51,632 bases of DNA from RGDT01 sp964630925 (GCA_964630925.1 CAZVZK010000072.1:1-51632), one strand, 5' to 3'. Counted from the stretch's first letter, positions 32,079-41,405 are shown. Notes: a model not told the origin generated them from the sequence alone. Numbers and translations are program-made.

Positions 32079-35077
32079 CGCCAGTCCCCGCTCAGGACGA
32101 ACGCGCCCCACCAGGACACCGGCGAGCGGCGCGTCCCGCCGGGGATCTTCTCCGCCGCCATCCCCGCGCCACGCAGCCTCTCGCCGGCCTTGAGGCCGCG
32201 GGCGAGCTGGCGCCCGCGTTCCTCGACCTCGCCGGGGTGACGGATCACGTACAGCTGGGCTCGCCGCAGCGCCTCGGCGGGGGGGGAGTCGCTCAACGCG
32301 TCGTAGAACCGCTCCATGAGCAGGGAGGTGGCCGCGTCGCTCACCGACCAGAGCGAGGTGACGGCGGTGCGTGCCCCGGCGATGTGCAGGGCCCGCTGTA
32401 GGCCCAGCACGCCCTCGCCGGCGGCGATGTCCCCCAGGCCCGTCTCGCACGCAGACAGCACCGCCAGCCGGCACGCCGACAGGTCCAGGCCGACCAGCTC
32501 CTGGGCCGTGAGCACCTCGCCCCCCGCCAGCACCAGGCCACAGCGCAGGCCGAGGACGGCCTCGTGGCCCGGCTCCGCGTAGCCGTGGGTCGCCAGGTGG
32601 AGGTGCGTCTTGCCGGGGAGTGAGGCACGCAGCCGCCCCGCCGTCGCGTCCGCGCCGCCCAGGAGCTCCCCCCTGAACCGCTTCGCCACACCGGACGCCT
32701 CCGCCCTGGTGCCCGGCAGGGCCGGCCACTTGCCCTCGCCATACTCCACGCCCCCCAACGCGAGCAGGGCCGGGGCGGCGGGCCCGGCCTTCGCCCCCCC
32801 CGCCAGCGAGCGCGGCACGGGGATGACGGAGAACGTCCGCTCCTCCAGCAGGAACGACCCGCGTTTGCCGCCCGGCAGCGCCCCGAACGGCACCGAGGCC
32901 ACCGGCCCGTCGGGCGAGAGCAGCACCGTCGAGACGCCTTCCAGGTGCGGCTCGAGCGGCAGCCAAAGCAGGCGGCGGAGGGCGGCCCCGTTCCGCCCCG
33001 AGCCTGTGTCCTTCCGCCAGGCGTTGATGGCGCCGGACAGGGCGTCCAGGCCGCCCAGCTCGACTCGCGCCGTCGGCCTGCCACGCCGCAGGATGAATGC
33101 CGTCAGCCTCGCCCGGAAACGCTCGCGCACCGGGCGGGCATAGTCGCTCCACCGGTACACGAAGAAATCGACCAGGGCGGCGTCCTCGGGCAGGAGCCGC
33201 CTGAGGCTCTCGGGGGTGGCGGCGACGGCCCCCCGGGCGGCCCGGTAGCCCTCGCTGGCGAGGGCCAGCCGCGCCTCCAGGGCCTCCTTGCGTCGCGCCA
33301 GCGCGTCGATCCTCTCCGCCTTCCCGCCGAGCACGGAGAGCCGGCCGAGCTCACGCGCCGCCTCGTCCCATTCCGCGACCAGCCTCGGGTCGGCGATCCG
33401 GCCCGCGCTGCGCTGAGCCTGCTGGTTCGCCTGCACCGCACCCTTCCAGGCGAAGGTCTGGGCATGATCCGACGCGGGGTCGGGGGGCAGGGAGAGCAGG
33501 AGGCCGAGCGGGGCACGCAGCCTCGCCTCGGCCAGGAGCTGCTCCCGCTCGGATTGCGCCCCCGAGGCCAGGGCCAGGTACCGCCGCGCCGACTCCAGCC
33601 CACGCGTGCCCGCCTCCCGTGCTTCGGCGTGCTCCCCACGCGACTGCCGCACGGAGGACAGCACGTCCAGGGCGTACGCCCGGCGCGGGTGATGGCCCGG
33701 CAGCTTCGCGCGGGCCAGCCTCTCCCCCTCGGCCGCGAGCCGCAACGCGGCATCCCGGTCCCCCGCGTCGCGGCCCCCCTGGGCCGCGTTCAGCAGGAAC
33801 GTATGGAGCTCCGGGTGCCCGGTCTCGCGGGCGATCTCCAGGGCCAGGCGGTGCGAGCGTTCGGCGAGGGCCGTGTCCCCGCTCAGCCCGGCCTCGAGGC
33901 CGAGGCAGCTGAGCAGGTCGGCGTACTGGCGTGTCCGCGTCCGCCCCTGACGGATGTAGATCTTGCCGGCCTCGATGAAGCGGGCCAACGCCTCGCGGCC
34001 GCGTCCCAGCCGCGACAGCGAGCGGCCGATCAGGTCGAGGACCGCCGCCTCGCCGGGGTACCCGCCGCCGTGGGCCTCGCGGTAGATGCAGCCGCAGCGG
34101 AGCAGGGCGTCCAGGGCCGCCGCGTCGTCGCCGGCCTGCTGCTGGAGGCTGCCGAGGTTGTAGAGCAGATCGCCGAGGGCGGGGTGAGCCGGGGCGAGCA
34201 GCGCCTCACGCGTGCGCTGGCAGAGGAGGAACTGCCGGCGGGCCTCGGCGAACTCCCCCCGTTTCTGGTGGATGTTGCTCAACGTCTCGCGCGCGTGCGC
34301 GGTGAACAGGTGGCCCTCGCCCATCGTCGCCCGGTAGATCGCCACGGCCTCCCGCGCCGGCGCGAGGGCCGCGTCGGCCTCCCCCTGGTCGCGGAGGGCG
34401 GCGGCCAGCCCGTTGAGCAGGCCCGCGGTCCGGGGGTGCCGCGGCCCCTTGAGCTTGCGGCAAAGGGCCAGCGCCCGCCGTGTCGTGGCTAGCTGCTCCG
34501 CGAACCTCCCCGTCAGCCACTGCTCTTGGGCCAGGAGGCGGAGCGCGGCCAGCGTGACGGCGTGCACCTTGCCGAACAGGCGTTCCGCGAGGGCGAGCGA
34601 TCTCTCCCCCAGCCGCTCCCCCTTGCTCAACAGGCCGTGGTAGGACGGTTTCGTGCCCGCCGTGAGCCACCCCTCCAGACGCCGATAGTCCTTGCGGCCG
34701 GCGTCGTCGAGGGCCGCGACGGTTTCGACCACGGCGAGGCCCTCCGCCGCGTCCTCCGTCGCCCAGTGGCCCTCGCCGCGCAGCAGACGCGTCCGCGCCA
34801 GACGGGCGCGGCTGAGCGCGACGGCCTCCCGCATGGAGTCGTGTTCGACCTCCTCGTCGATGAGCCGCGCCTCCAGCTCCTCGTTCGACCCGCGGACCAT
34901 GCCGAAGGCGGCGCGGTCGGCAGTGAGGATCTGACGCAGGAGGGCGCGGGGGTCGCCCTTGGCCGCCTTCGCCTCCTCGATCCTCGCGGCCTGCTCGCGC
35001 ACCCTCTCCCGCTGCGCCGGCGACAGAAGCGTCTCGGCGTGCGGCCCGGCGGCCAGCGCCAGCAGCAGGGCGATCAC
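32075..35077 (-). CDS. TPR-CHAT protease-like protein
   Basis: The 1000-aa protein has a signal-like start (MIALLLALAAGPHAETLL), then about 450 residues of tetratricopeptide repeats (ALCRKLKGPRHPRTAGLLNG, TMGEGHLFTAHARETLSNIH, LAPAHPALGDLLYNLGSLQQ, LPGHHPRRAYALDVLSSVRQ). The C-terminal CHAT (caspase-like) domain spans about 620-1000. Catalytic His831 is in HLATHGYAEPGH and Cys877 in VLSACETGLGD. SLWSVSDAATSLLMERFYDA and WGAFVLSGDWR are conserved later blocks. It probably cleaves a partner after the TPRs recognise it; whether it is exported is unclear. Its start overlaps the receiver gene and its stop overlaps the NUDIX fusion gene, both by 4 nt. Confidence 0.9.
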   Translation of the reverse strand: MIALLLALAAGPHAETLLSPAQRERVREQAARIEEAKAAKGDPRALLRQILTADRAAFGMVRGSNEELEARLIDEEVEHDSMREAVALSRARLARTRLLRGEGHWATEDAAEGLAVVETVAALDDAGRKDYRRLEGWLTAGTKPSYHGLLSKGERLGERSLALAERLFGKVHAVTLAALRLLAQEQWLTGRFAEQLATTRRALALCRKLKGPRHPRTAGLLNGLAAALRDQGEADAALAPAREAVAIYRATMGEGHLFTAHARETLSNIHQKRGEFAEARRQFLLCQRTREALLAPAHPALGDLLYNLGSLQQQAGDDAAALDALLRCGCIYREAHGGGYPGEAAVLDLIGRSLSRLGRGREALARFIEAGKIYIRQGRTRTRQYADLLSCLGLEAGLSGDTALAERSHRLALEIARETGHPELHTFLLNAAQGGRDAGDRDAALRLAAEGERLARAKLPGHHPRRAYALDVLSSVRQSRGEHAEAREAGTRGLESARRYLALASGAQSEREQLLAEARLRAPLGLLLSLPPDPASDHAQTFAWKGAVQANQQAQRSAGRIADPRLVAEWDEAARELGRLSVLGGKAERIDALARRKEALEARLALASEGYRAARGAVAATPESLRRLLPEDAALVDFFVYRWSDYARPVRERFRARLTAFILRRGRPTARVELGGLDALSGAINAWRKDTGSGRNGAALRRLLWLPLEPHLEGVSTVLLSPDGPVASVPFGALPGGKRGSFLLEERTFSVIPVPRSLAGGAKAGPAAPALLALGGVEYGEGKWPALPGTRAEASGVAKRFRGELLGGADATAGRLRASLPGKTHLHLATHGYAEPGHEAVLGLRCGLVLAGGEVLTAQELVGLDLSACRLAVLSACETGLGDIAAGEGVLGLQRALHIAGARTAVTSLWSVSDAATSLLMERFYDALSDSPPAEALRRAQLYVIRHPGEVEERGRQLARGLKAGERLRGAGMAAEKIPGGTRRSPVSWWGAFVLSGDWR

Positions 35078-35475
35078 GGCGCCGCCGGCGGCTCGGCCGG
35101 CTTCTCCGCCGCCTTCAGCCCCCGCTCCACCGCCTCCAGCAGACGCTCCATCGCGAACGGCTTGCGGATGTAGTCGATCACGCCCAGATACTCGGCGTAG
35201 GCCTTGTGCCGGCTCCCCTCGTTCGCCGTGATCATGATGATCGGCGGCGCGTCCGCCTTGTCCTTGAAGTGCTCCAGTACCGGGTAGCCGCCCATCCGCG
35301 GCATCATCATGTCGAGGATCATGAGATCCGGCCGCTGCGCGTACACGGCCTGCTTGCCCTGGTGGCCGTCACGGGCCTGCAGCACCCGGTAGCCCTGCCG
35401 CTCGAGGATGGCGCGCAGATTGTCGCTCAGCTCGACATCATCATCCACGATCAGGATCGTCCGGGATTCCGCCAT
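35074..35475 (-). CDS. Single-domain response regulator (receiver only)
   Basis: The 133-aa protein starts at ATG 35475, MAESRTILIVDDDVELSDN. It has the acidic pocket (IVDDD), the phosphoacceptor Asp in DLMILDMMMPRMGG, the Thr in IIMITANEGS and the conserved Lys in YIRKPF. The last 20 residues are a Lys/Pro/Ala tail. No output domain, so it works by protein contact. No histidine kinase is nearby. GAGGTG precedes the ATG. It is the first gene of a coupled operon with the TPR-CHAT protein and the NUDIX/MBL fusion. The open frame to 35502 (MVHRARC) is possible but unsupported. Confidence 0.92.
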   Translation of the reverse strand: MAESRTILIVDDDVELSDNLRAILERQGYRVLQARDGHQGKQAVYAQRPDLMILDMMMPRMGGYPVLEHFKDKADAPPIIMITANEGSRHKAYAEYLGVIDYIRKPFAMERLLEAVERGLKAAEKPAEPPAAP

Positions 35476-35728
35476 GGGAACGCACCTCGCTCGATGAACC
35501 ATGCGACGGGGTTCATCTTAGCAAGGTTCGCCCCCGCGCCACAAGGCGCCGGTCACCGCCGCCATCTCGCGCGGCCGTCGCCGCACGCCGTGTGGCCGCA
35601 GAACAGCAGCCGCACGCCGCGCCGGACACAGGGCCGCATTTCTGGCCGAATATGGACGGCCCGCGCCGCGTCTAATACTCAAACAACAGGGCAGGCGTTT
35701 ATGCGTCCCCGACCGAGGAGTCCGCCTC

Positions 35729-36706
35729 ATGCCGCGCCGCCGTCCCGCGTTCACGCTGATCGAGCTGCTGGTCGTCATCGCCATCATCGCCATCCTCATC
35801 GGCCTCCTCCTGCCGGCCGTCCAGAAGGTCCGCGAGGCCGCCGCACGCATCCAGTCCGCGAATAACCTCAAGCAGCTCGGCATCGCCTTCAACGCCTTCG
35901 AGGGCGTCCACGGCCACTTCCCCAACGGCGGCGGCTACCCCACGCCCTACCCCGCCCCGTACACCCAGCCCTACGACGCCCACACGACGATCCCCGGCTA
36001 CGGGGTCTTCCGACCCTACTGGGGCGACCCCTCCCAGCCGGCCCGCTACTGCCTCGGCTCGGCCTTCTATCAGCTCCTGCCCTTCGTCGAGCAGGAGGCG
36101 CTGTTCAAGAGCCCCCTCGCCTGCTTCTCCACCCCCGTCAAGACCTTCCACATGCCCGCCCGCCGGCAGGCCGTCGCCGCCCTCAACCCCGAGGAGCCCG
36201 CCACCGACTCCGTCAACCCCGGCTGGAGCTACTCCAGCGGCGGCCTCGGGGCCAGCGCCCGCAGCGACTACGCCGCCAACGACCAGGTCTTCTTCACCAC
36301 CTACGGGCAGTGGGGCAAGGTGTCCACCGTGGCGAGCATCGGCGACGGGCAGTCCAACACCCTCTTCATCGGCGAGAAGGCCATGAACCCCCGCTCCCAT
36401 GCCACCGGCTCGTGGTACTGGGACGAGCCCTGGGTCATGGGCGGCACCGGCGGCACGGGCCGCTGCGGCGACGGCGTCTACCAGGATTCCACCCTCGTGA
36501 ACTACCCCAACTACCCCGAGAGCCGGGCCTGGAGTGAGCCGGCCGGCGAATCCTGCGGCGGCGGCACCTGGGGCAGCCCCTCGCCGGGCGGCGCCCAGTT
36601 CGTCTACGGCGACGGCAGCGTCCGCACTGTCAACTTCAACGTCAGCCAGCCGACGCTCCGCCTGCTCATCCGACCCTACGACGGGCAGGTCATCCCGAAC
36701 TACTGA
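35729..36706 (+). CDS. DUF1559 pseudopilin-type protein
   Basis: The 325-aa protein has a type IV pilin-like leader: MPRRRPAFTLIELLVVIAII, with Ala instead of Gly before the Phe cleavage site, a variant common in planctomycete DUF1559 proteins. VQKVREAAARIQSANNLKQL continues the helix. The C-terminus has the H-X9-DG motif region (GAQFVYGDGSVRTVNFNVSQ). These proteins are abundant in planctomycetes and are thought to be exported through a pseudopilus-like route. GGAGT precedes the ATG. The lipoprotein gene starts 9 nt after the stop, a common pairing. Confidence 0.93.
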   Translation: MPRRRPAFTLIELLVVIAIIAILIGLLLPAVQKVREAAARIQSANNLKQLGIAFNAFEGVHGHFPNGGGYPTPYPAPYTQPYDAHTTIPGYGVFRPYWGDPSQPARYCLGSAFYQLLPFVEQEALFKSPLACFSTPVKTFHMPARRQAVAALNPEEPATDSVNPGWSYSSGGLGASARSDYAANDQVFFTTYGQWGKVSTVASIGDGQSNTLFIGEKAMNPRSHATGSWYWDEPWVMGGTGGTGRCGDGVYQDSTLVNYPNYPESRAWSEPAGESCGGGTWGSPSPGGAQFVYGDGSVRTVNFNVSQPTLRLLIRPYDGQVIPNY

Positions 36707-36715
36707 GAGACGAAG

Positions 36716-37078
36716 ATGCGCTTCCTCCCTCTCGCTTTCCTCCTCGCCGTCGGCTGCGGCGGCCCTCAGCTCGCCGCCGTCACCGGCAAGGTGACGCGGG
36801 GCGGCCAGGGCGTGACGGCCGGCTCCATCTACCTCCACCCCGCCGACGGCGGGTGGAAGGGCGAGCCGCCGTCGTCGGTCCTCCAGACCGACGGCTCCTT
36901 CACGATCAAGACGTACCCTCACGGCGACGGCGTGCCGCCAGGCAAGTACAAGGCCACGCTCACCCCGGGGCTCGCGCAGCGGATCGGAAAGCCAGACCTC
37001 GCCGACCCCCAGAAGACGCCCTGGACGCTGGAGGTGCCCGCCGCCGGCGTCTCCGGCCACGTGTTCACCGCCGACTGA
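36716..37078 (+). CDS. Small lipoprotein, carboxypeptidase-regulatory-like
   Basis: The 120-aa protein has a lipobox-type signal (MRFLPLAFLLAVGCGG; Cys14). The mature part is a beta-sandwich like those that follow DUF1559 genes: VTGKVTRGGQGVTAGSIYLH, SVLQTDGSFTIKTYP, PPGKYKATLTPG. It is probably anchored in a membrane and may partner with the DUF1559 protein. It starts 9 nt after that gene. Confidence 0.85.
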   Translation: MRFLPLAFLLAVGCGGPQLAAVTGKVTRGGQGVTAGSIYLHPADGGWKGEPPSSVLQTDGSFTIKTYPHGDGVPPGKYKATLTPGLAQRIGKPDLADPQKTPWTLEVPAAGVSGHVFTAD

Positions 37079-37090
37079 CGGAGAAGGACC

Positions 37091-37711
37091 ATGAGCGCAA
37101 CACTCGCACCGGCCGCCGCGCCGAACCGCACCCCCGAGGGGGCGACCGGCGTCATCAAGTTCCACGCCTCGCTGAACGTGCGCGATCTAGAGAGGTCAGT
37201 AGCCTTCTACGCAGCCCTCTTCGGCGTCGGCCCGGCGAAGCTATACCCGGACTACGCCAAGTTCGAGATCGACGACCCGCCGCTCGTGCTGTCGCTCAAG
37301 CCGAAGCGGGCCTGCGCCGGCGGGCCGCTCAACCACCTCGGGCTGCGTCTGGTGTCGGTGGAGCAGCTCCGGGCCGTGCAGAAGCGCTTGCAGGAGGTGG
37401 GGGCGCGGATCGGCGAGCAGGACGACGTGACGTGCTGCTACGCCCGGCAGACGAAGCTATGGATCACCGACCCCGATGAGACCCTGTGGGAGGTGTACGT
37501 CCTGCACGAGGACGCACCGAGCTGGGGCGAGAAGGACAAGCACTGGAAGCTGTACGCCGCCCCGCTCAAGGCGTTCGGCATCTGGGGCCTCATCAAGCGG
37601 GCGTGGAACAACGCCTTCGGCGCGAAGCAGAAGCCGGTGCCCATCGAGCAGCGCGTGGCCGGCGACGGCGCGGAGCGTGGGCCAACCTCATGCTCGCCCT
37701 CCCCGAAATAG
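37091..37711 (+). CDS. ArsI/CadI-type VOC-family metalloenzyme
   Basis: The 206-aa protein starts GVIKFHASLNVRDLERSVAF and has PDYAKFEIDDPPLVLSL, GPLNHLGLRL, TCCYARQTKLWITDPD and LWEVYVL. In ArsI the metal is bound by two His and one Glu, here His25, His82 and Glu134, and the vicinal Cys pair (115-116) binds the organoarsenical. The C-As lyase role (demethylating trivalent methylarsenic) is inferred from the family. The C-terminal 60 residues (WKLYAAPLKAFGIWGLIKRA and a Lys-rich tail) are an unusual extension. No arsR, arsM or arsB is near; it follows the lipoprotein gene by 12 nt. Confidence 0.85.
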   Translation: MSATLAPAAAPNRTPEGATGVIKFHASLNVRDLERSVAFYAALFGVGPAKLYPDYAKFEIDDPPLVLSLKPKRACAGGPLNHLGLRLVSVEQLRAVQKRLQEVGARIGEQDDVTCCYARQTKLWITDPDETLWEVYVLHEDAPSWGEKDKHWKLYAAPLKAFGIWGLIKRAWNNAFGAKQKPVPIEQRVAGDGAERGPTSCSPSPK

Positions 37712-38658
37712 GCCCCATCGGCCCCATTGAGGTCACCACCCTGGATGAGCTGTGCTACTGGCTGGGCCTACCCCTCCGTTGGGCGCATCAGGTGCTCCAC
37801 AACGGCATGGGTGTGCTGCGCGTCCTCGACATCACCCGCTTCCGCCCACTGCCGCACGGCCTCATCCCCGCCGATCACCCCTGGGCGACCGGCAAGAAGC
37901 CCGGCACCGACGACTTCATCTGGCACGACAACGTCCTCTTCCGCACGCCGCGCCCCGAGGGCGAGGATCTGCACTCCGACGAGGTCGTGATCGAGGCGAC
38001 CGGGCGATTCCTGGCGTGCCGCGCGGCCCAGTCGGCGGGCAAGGTGATCCCCCAGGGAGTCCGCCGCCGCATGCCCCACGGCATCAACTACATCCACGGC
38101 AGCTCGCATTACAGCTCGGGCATCTTGATCTTCACCGACTTCAAGGAGGCGTGGGGCCACTTCTCTTGCGGCCGGTTCCGCGACGAGGTGCGCCGCTTCG
38201 CCCGCCGCGAGCGCCGCGAGGTGCTCATCCTCTTCCGACGCCGAGACTACGACCCCAAGGAGCTGGCGTATTTCTCCTGCTCGCTGCGGACGTTGTTCCC
38301 GTGGTTCTGCAACGCCAACGGCCCGCGCGGCAAGGTGCTGTGGGGCAACGAGGCGCCGTTCCCCGCCGCCAACCTGATCACCGGCCACTGGGCCGATGAC
38401 GTGTACGCCCTTAAGAAGCCCGGCGGCGCGGCCAAGGTCGTCCGGCCACCCATCGCGTCCGGCCAGTACTTCCAGGCCGCCCCGTACCACGGCGACAGGC
38501 GCGAGGCGATCTGGCCGGAGCGGCTGCTGGCGTGGCTCACGGACCGGCGCGTGCGTGCCAGGGGTGAGCGCGGCGGGATGTTCTTCGTGGACCGCCGCGA
38601 GGCGTACCGCGACCAGTTCGAGCGCGGCACACAGGGGAAGGCGCTGGCCGACTGGTGA
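37690..38658 (+). CDS. Hypothetical protein
   Basis: The 322-aa protein starts at ATG 37690, overlapping the ArsI-like gene by 22 nt; the longer frame to 37486 is a shadow. The N-terminus VTTLDELCYWLGLPLRWA looks like a helix-turn-helix or helical start. Trp, Phe and His are frequent (GINYIHGSSHYSSGILIFTD, YFSCSLRTLFPWFCNANG). No signal peptide, membrane segment or named motif is visible. It ends the plus-strand group 35.7-38.7 kb. I cannot assign a function. Confidence 0.6.
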   Translation: MLALPEIGPIGPIEVTTLDELCYWLGLPLRWAHQVLHNGMGVLRVLDITRFRPLPHGLIPADHPWATGKKPGTDDFIWHDNVLFRTPRPEGEDLHSDEVVIEATGRFLACRAAQSAGKVIPQGVRRRMPHGINYIHGSSHYSSGILIFTDFKEAWGHFSCGRFRDEVRRFARRERREVLILFRRRDYDPKELAYFSCSLRTLFPWFCNANGPRGKVLWGNEAPFPAANLITGHWADDVYALKKPGGAAKVVRPPIASGQYFQAAPYHGDRREAIWPERLLAWLTDRRVRARGERGGMFFVDRREAYRDQFERGTQGKALADW

Positions 38659-38689
38659 CGGGGTGGGAATGGTATGGAAGGAGACGGTT

Positions 38690-38742
38690 GGTGTGGCTGG
38701 GGTGGGAGATGCGCCGCCATTCACACCACCCCAGGCCACACC
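38690..38742. terminator. Hairpin between convergent genes
   Basis: GGTGTGGCTGGGGTGG (38690-38705) pairs with CCACCCCAGGCCACACC (38726-38742) with one bulge, around a 20-nt loop. It lies between the stop at 38658 (+) and the pheT stop at 38756 (-), so it could end transcripts from both sides. There is no T-tract, so termination is an inference from position and stability. Confidence 0.55.
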
Positions 38743-38755
38743 CCTGATCCGTGCC

Positions 38756-41275
38756 TCACCCCTTCTCGCCGCGGATCGACGCCTTCAAGACGTGCGTCAG
38801 CCGGCCCTGCACCGCCTTGTGCAGCTTCTCGATCTCCTTGTCCGTCAGCGTCCGGTCCGCCGCCTGGTACGCCAGCGCGAACGCCAGGCTCTTCGTCCCC
38901 GCCGGGATGCTGTCACCGCGGTACACGTCGAACAGCCGCACGTCCGACAGCATCTCGCCGCCGCCCTCGCGGATCGTCTGCACCACGGCCTCGCACCGCG
39001 TCTCCTCCGGCACGATCACCGCCACGTCGCGCAGGGCCGCGGGGAACCTGGGCACCGGCGTGTACGCGAAGCGGCCCGATGCGTACGTCCGCATGCCGGA
39101 CAGGTCGAACTCCGCCGCCAGCACCGCCCGGCCGCCCAGGCCATACGCCGCCGCCACCTTCGGGTGCAGCTCGCCCAGCGGGCCGTAGGGCGTGCAGGTG
39201 CGGGTGAAGGCGAACAGGTACGCCGACTTGCCCGGATGGAACGCCTCCGATCTCGGCCCGTGATACACGCGCGGCAGGTGCAGGTCGTCCAGCAGCGCCT
39301 CGATGACGCCCTTGAGGTCATAGAAGTCCATGCACGCCCTGGAGCCGGCGCCGCCATCGCCCCACGCCTCCGGCAGCCGCCGCCCGCACAGCACGACGGC
39401 CACGCGGCGCGGCTCGTTGGGCAGCGCCCCGCCCGTCGTGTGGTACACGCTGCCGATCTCGAACAGGCGCACCGCGTCGAAGTTCTTGAGGTTGCGCTCC
39501 GCCGCCTCCAGCAGCCCCGGCAGCAGCGAGCGCCGCATCACCGTCCGCTCGCTGGAGATCGGGTTGGTCAGACGGACGTACTCGTCCGGCTCGCCGAGGG
39601 GCCTCTCGCGCTCCGGCGTGGTGAGTGCGTAGCTGATCGCCTCCTCCAGCCCGGCGGCGACGAGCAGGTCGCGGACCTTCTCCTCGAAGTCCAGCTCTGG
39701 GTTGCCGCGCTGCGCCGGCAGCGGCTCGCGCAGCAGCGTCGCCGGCAGCGCGTCGTAGCCGCGCAGCCGGGCGATGTCCTCGATCAGGTCCGCCGGGCCG
39801 TCCTGGATGTCGAGCCGGTGGGGCGGCACCGTCGCGTGCAGGGTCTCGCCCTTCACCTCCGTCTTGAACTCCAGCGCCGACAGCAGCCGCGCGCACTCCG
39901 CCAGCGGCACGTCGTCGCCCAGGATGCGCACCACCTCGCTCCGCTTCAGCTCCACGGTCCGTGGCGGCAACGGCGCCGGGAACGACTCGACGACGCCTTT
40001 CGCGACGGCGCCGCCCGCCGTCTGGCGGATCAGGTCGGCGCAGCGGTGCAGCGCCAGCGGCACCATCTCCGGATGCACGCCCTTGCTGAACCGCGTGGCC
40101 GCCTCGCTCGGCAGGTCGAGCGCCCGCGCCGTGCGGCGGATGGAGACCGGATCGAAGCTGGCCGACTCCAGAAGGACGTTGCGTGTCTGTGCGGTCGCCT
40201 CTGTCTCCAACCCACCGCGGACGCCGGCCAGGGCGATGGGGCCCTTCTCGTCGGCGATGACGAGCATCTCCGGCGTGAGCTTGCGTTCGATCTTGTCGAG
40301 CGTGACGAGCGTCTCGCCGGCCTTCGCCGGGCGGACGGTGATCGTCGGTGCCTTGCCGCCGGCCCGCTCCCTGAGCTTGTCGAAGTCGAAGGCGTGCAGC
40401 GGCTGGCCCATCTCGAACAGAACGTAATTCGTCACATCGACGAGGTTGGCGATGGGCCGCTGCCCCATGTACTCCAGCCGGAATTGCATGTCGGACGGCG
40501 ACGGCCCCCACGTCACGCCCTCGATCAGGGCGCACGAGTAGCGCGGGCAAAGCGCAGCGTCCTCGATGCGGACATTGACTCTGCCAGCGATGTCGGGGCC
40601 CGTCGCGGCCGCCGGCGCGGGCGGGTGGATGAGCGTCGTGCCGGTGAACGCCGCCACCTCGCGGGCGATGCCGACGAGCGACAGACACCGCGCCATGTTC
40701 GGGAGGATGTCCACCTCCAGCACGATGTCGCCCAGGTAGTCCGCCAGCGGGGTGCCGACGGGGGCCTTGTCGTCGAGGAGGATGATCCCCTCATGCTCCT
40801 CGTTGATGCCCAGCTCGAGGGCCGACATCACCATGCCTTCACTCGCGACGCCGCGCATGGGCTTCGGCACGAGGGTCGAGAACTTCTTGGGGGTGACGTG
40901 CCCATCCCAGTAGTCGCAGCCGGACAGTCCGATGATGACGTTGAGCCCAGAGTCGCCGATGTTGAGGTTCGGCGCTCCCGTGACCAATTGCATGGTCCGG
41001 CCTTCGCCGTACTCGACCTGGGGGAGTTTGAGTTTGTCGGCGTTGGGGTGCGGCAGAATAGCGGTCACCCGTGCGACGAAGAACTTGTCGCGCGCCCAGA
41101 TGGGCCCCGCCTCGCACTGCCGGACCTTGAGGCCCTCAGGGACGGGCAGGCCGTAGGAGCGGAGCTCGGCGACCTCCAGCCCCGCCATCGTGAGCCGGCG
41201 GGCCAGCTCGGCGGCGTCGAGGCCGTGACGGACGTATTCGGCGAGCCACTTCAACGGCACCTTCATCGGCGGCAT
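38756..41275 (-). CDS. pheT: Phenylalanine-tRNA ligase beta subunit
   Basis: The 839-aa protein fits the long bacterial PheT. The N-terminus is MKVPLKWLAEYVRHG (the true start may be this Met, 9 nt inside). Next are a tRNA-binding OB domain (about 40-155, with GAPNLNIGD), the B3/B4 region with NLVDVTNYVLFEMGQPLHAF, the B5 domain (LKRSEVVRILGDDVPLAECA and DIQDGPADLIEDIARLRGYD), the catalytic-like core and a C-terminal anticodon-binding FDX-ACB domain (PVPRFPAALRDVAVIVPEET, LRG-type end). It works with PheS, not encoded here. It converges with the hypothetical gene ending at 38658. Confidence 0.96.
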   Translation of the reverse strand: MPPMKVPLKWLAEYVRHGLDAAELARRLTMAGLEVAELRSYGLPVPEGLKVRQCEAGPIWARDKFFVARVTAILPHPNADKLKLPQVEYGEGRTMQLVTGAPNLNIGDSGLNVIIGLSGCDYWDGHVTPKKFSTLVPKPMRGVASEGMVMSALELGINEEHEGIILLDDKAPVGTPLADYLGDIVLEVDILPNMARCLSLVGIAREVAAFTGTTLIHPPAPAAATGPDIAGRVNVRIEDAALCPRYSCALIEGVTWGPSPSDMQFRLEYMGQRPIANLVDVTNYVLFEMGQPLHAFDFDKLRERAGGKAPTITVRPAKAGETLVTLDKIERKLTPEMLVIADEKGPIALAGVRGGLETEATAQTRNVLLESASFDPVSIRRTARALDLPSEAATRFSKGVHPEMVPLALHRCADLIRQTAGGAVAKGVVESFPAPLPPRTVELKRSEVVRILGDDVPLAECARLLSALEFKTEVKGETLHATVPPHRLDIQDGPADLIEDIARLRGYDALPATLLREPLPAQRGNPELDFEEKVRDLLVAAGLEEAISYALTTPERERPLGEPDEYVRLTNPISSERTVMRRSLLPGLLEAAERNLKNFDAVRLFEIGSVYHTTGGALPNEPRRVAVVLCGRRLPEAWGDGGAGSRACMDFYDLKGVIEALLDDLHLPRVYHGPRSEAFHPGKSAYLFAFTRTCTPYGPLGELHPKVAAAYGLGGRAVLAAEFDLSGMRTYASGRFAYTPVPRFPAALRDVAVIVPEETRCEAVVQTIREGGGEMLSDVRLFDVYRGDSIPAGTKSLAFALAYQAADRTLTDKEIEKLHKAVQGRLTHVLKASIRGEKG

Positions 41276-41405
41276 CCCTTGGTCTTGCGAGCGATCCCGA
41301 GTGAGTCATCTTACGATCCGGACACCCCGCGTCGGCCGGGGGCTCGCCCGCCGCCGCCGGGGCGTGTAGGATCGGGGTAGGCGCCGCCACCCAGGGAGCC
41401 CCCGC

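Noticed and set aside
30747..35475. CHAT operon as a CRISPR-guided or gasdermin defence system
   Set aside because: No Cas effector, gasdermin or other defence marker is in the window; the CHAT domain alone does not justify the call.
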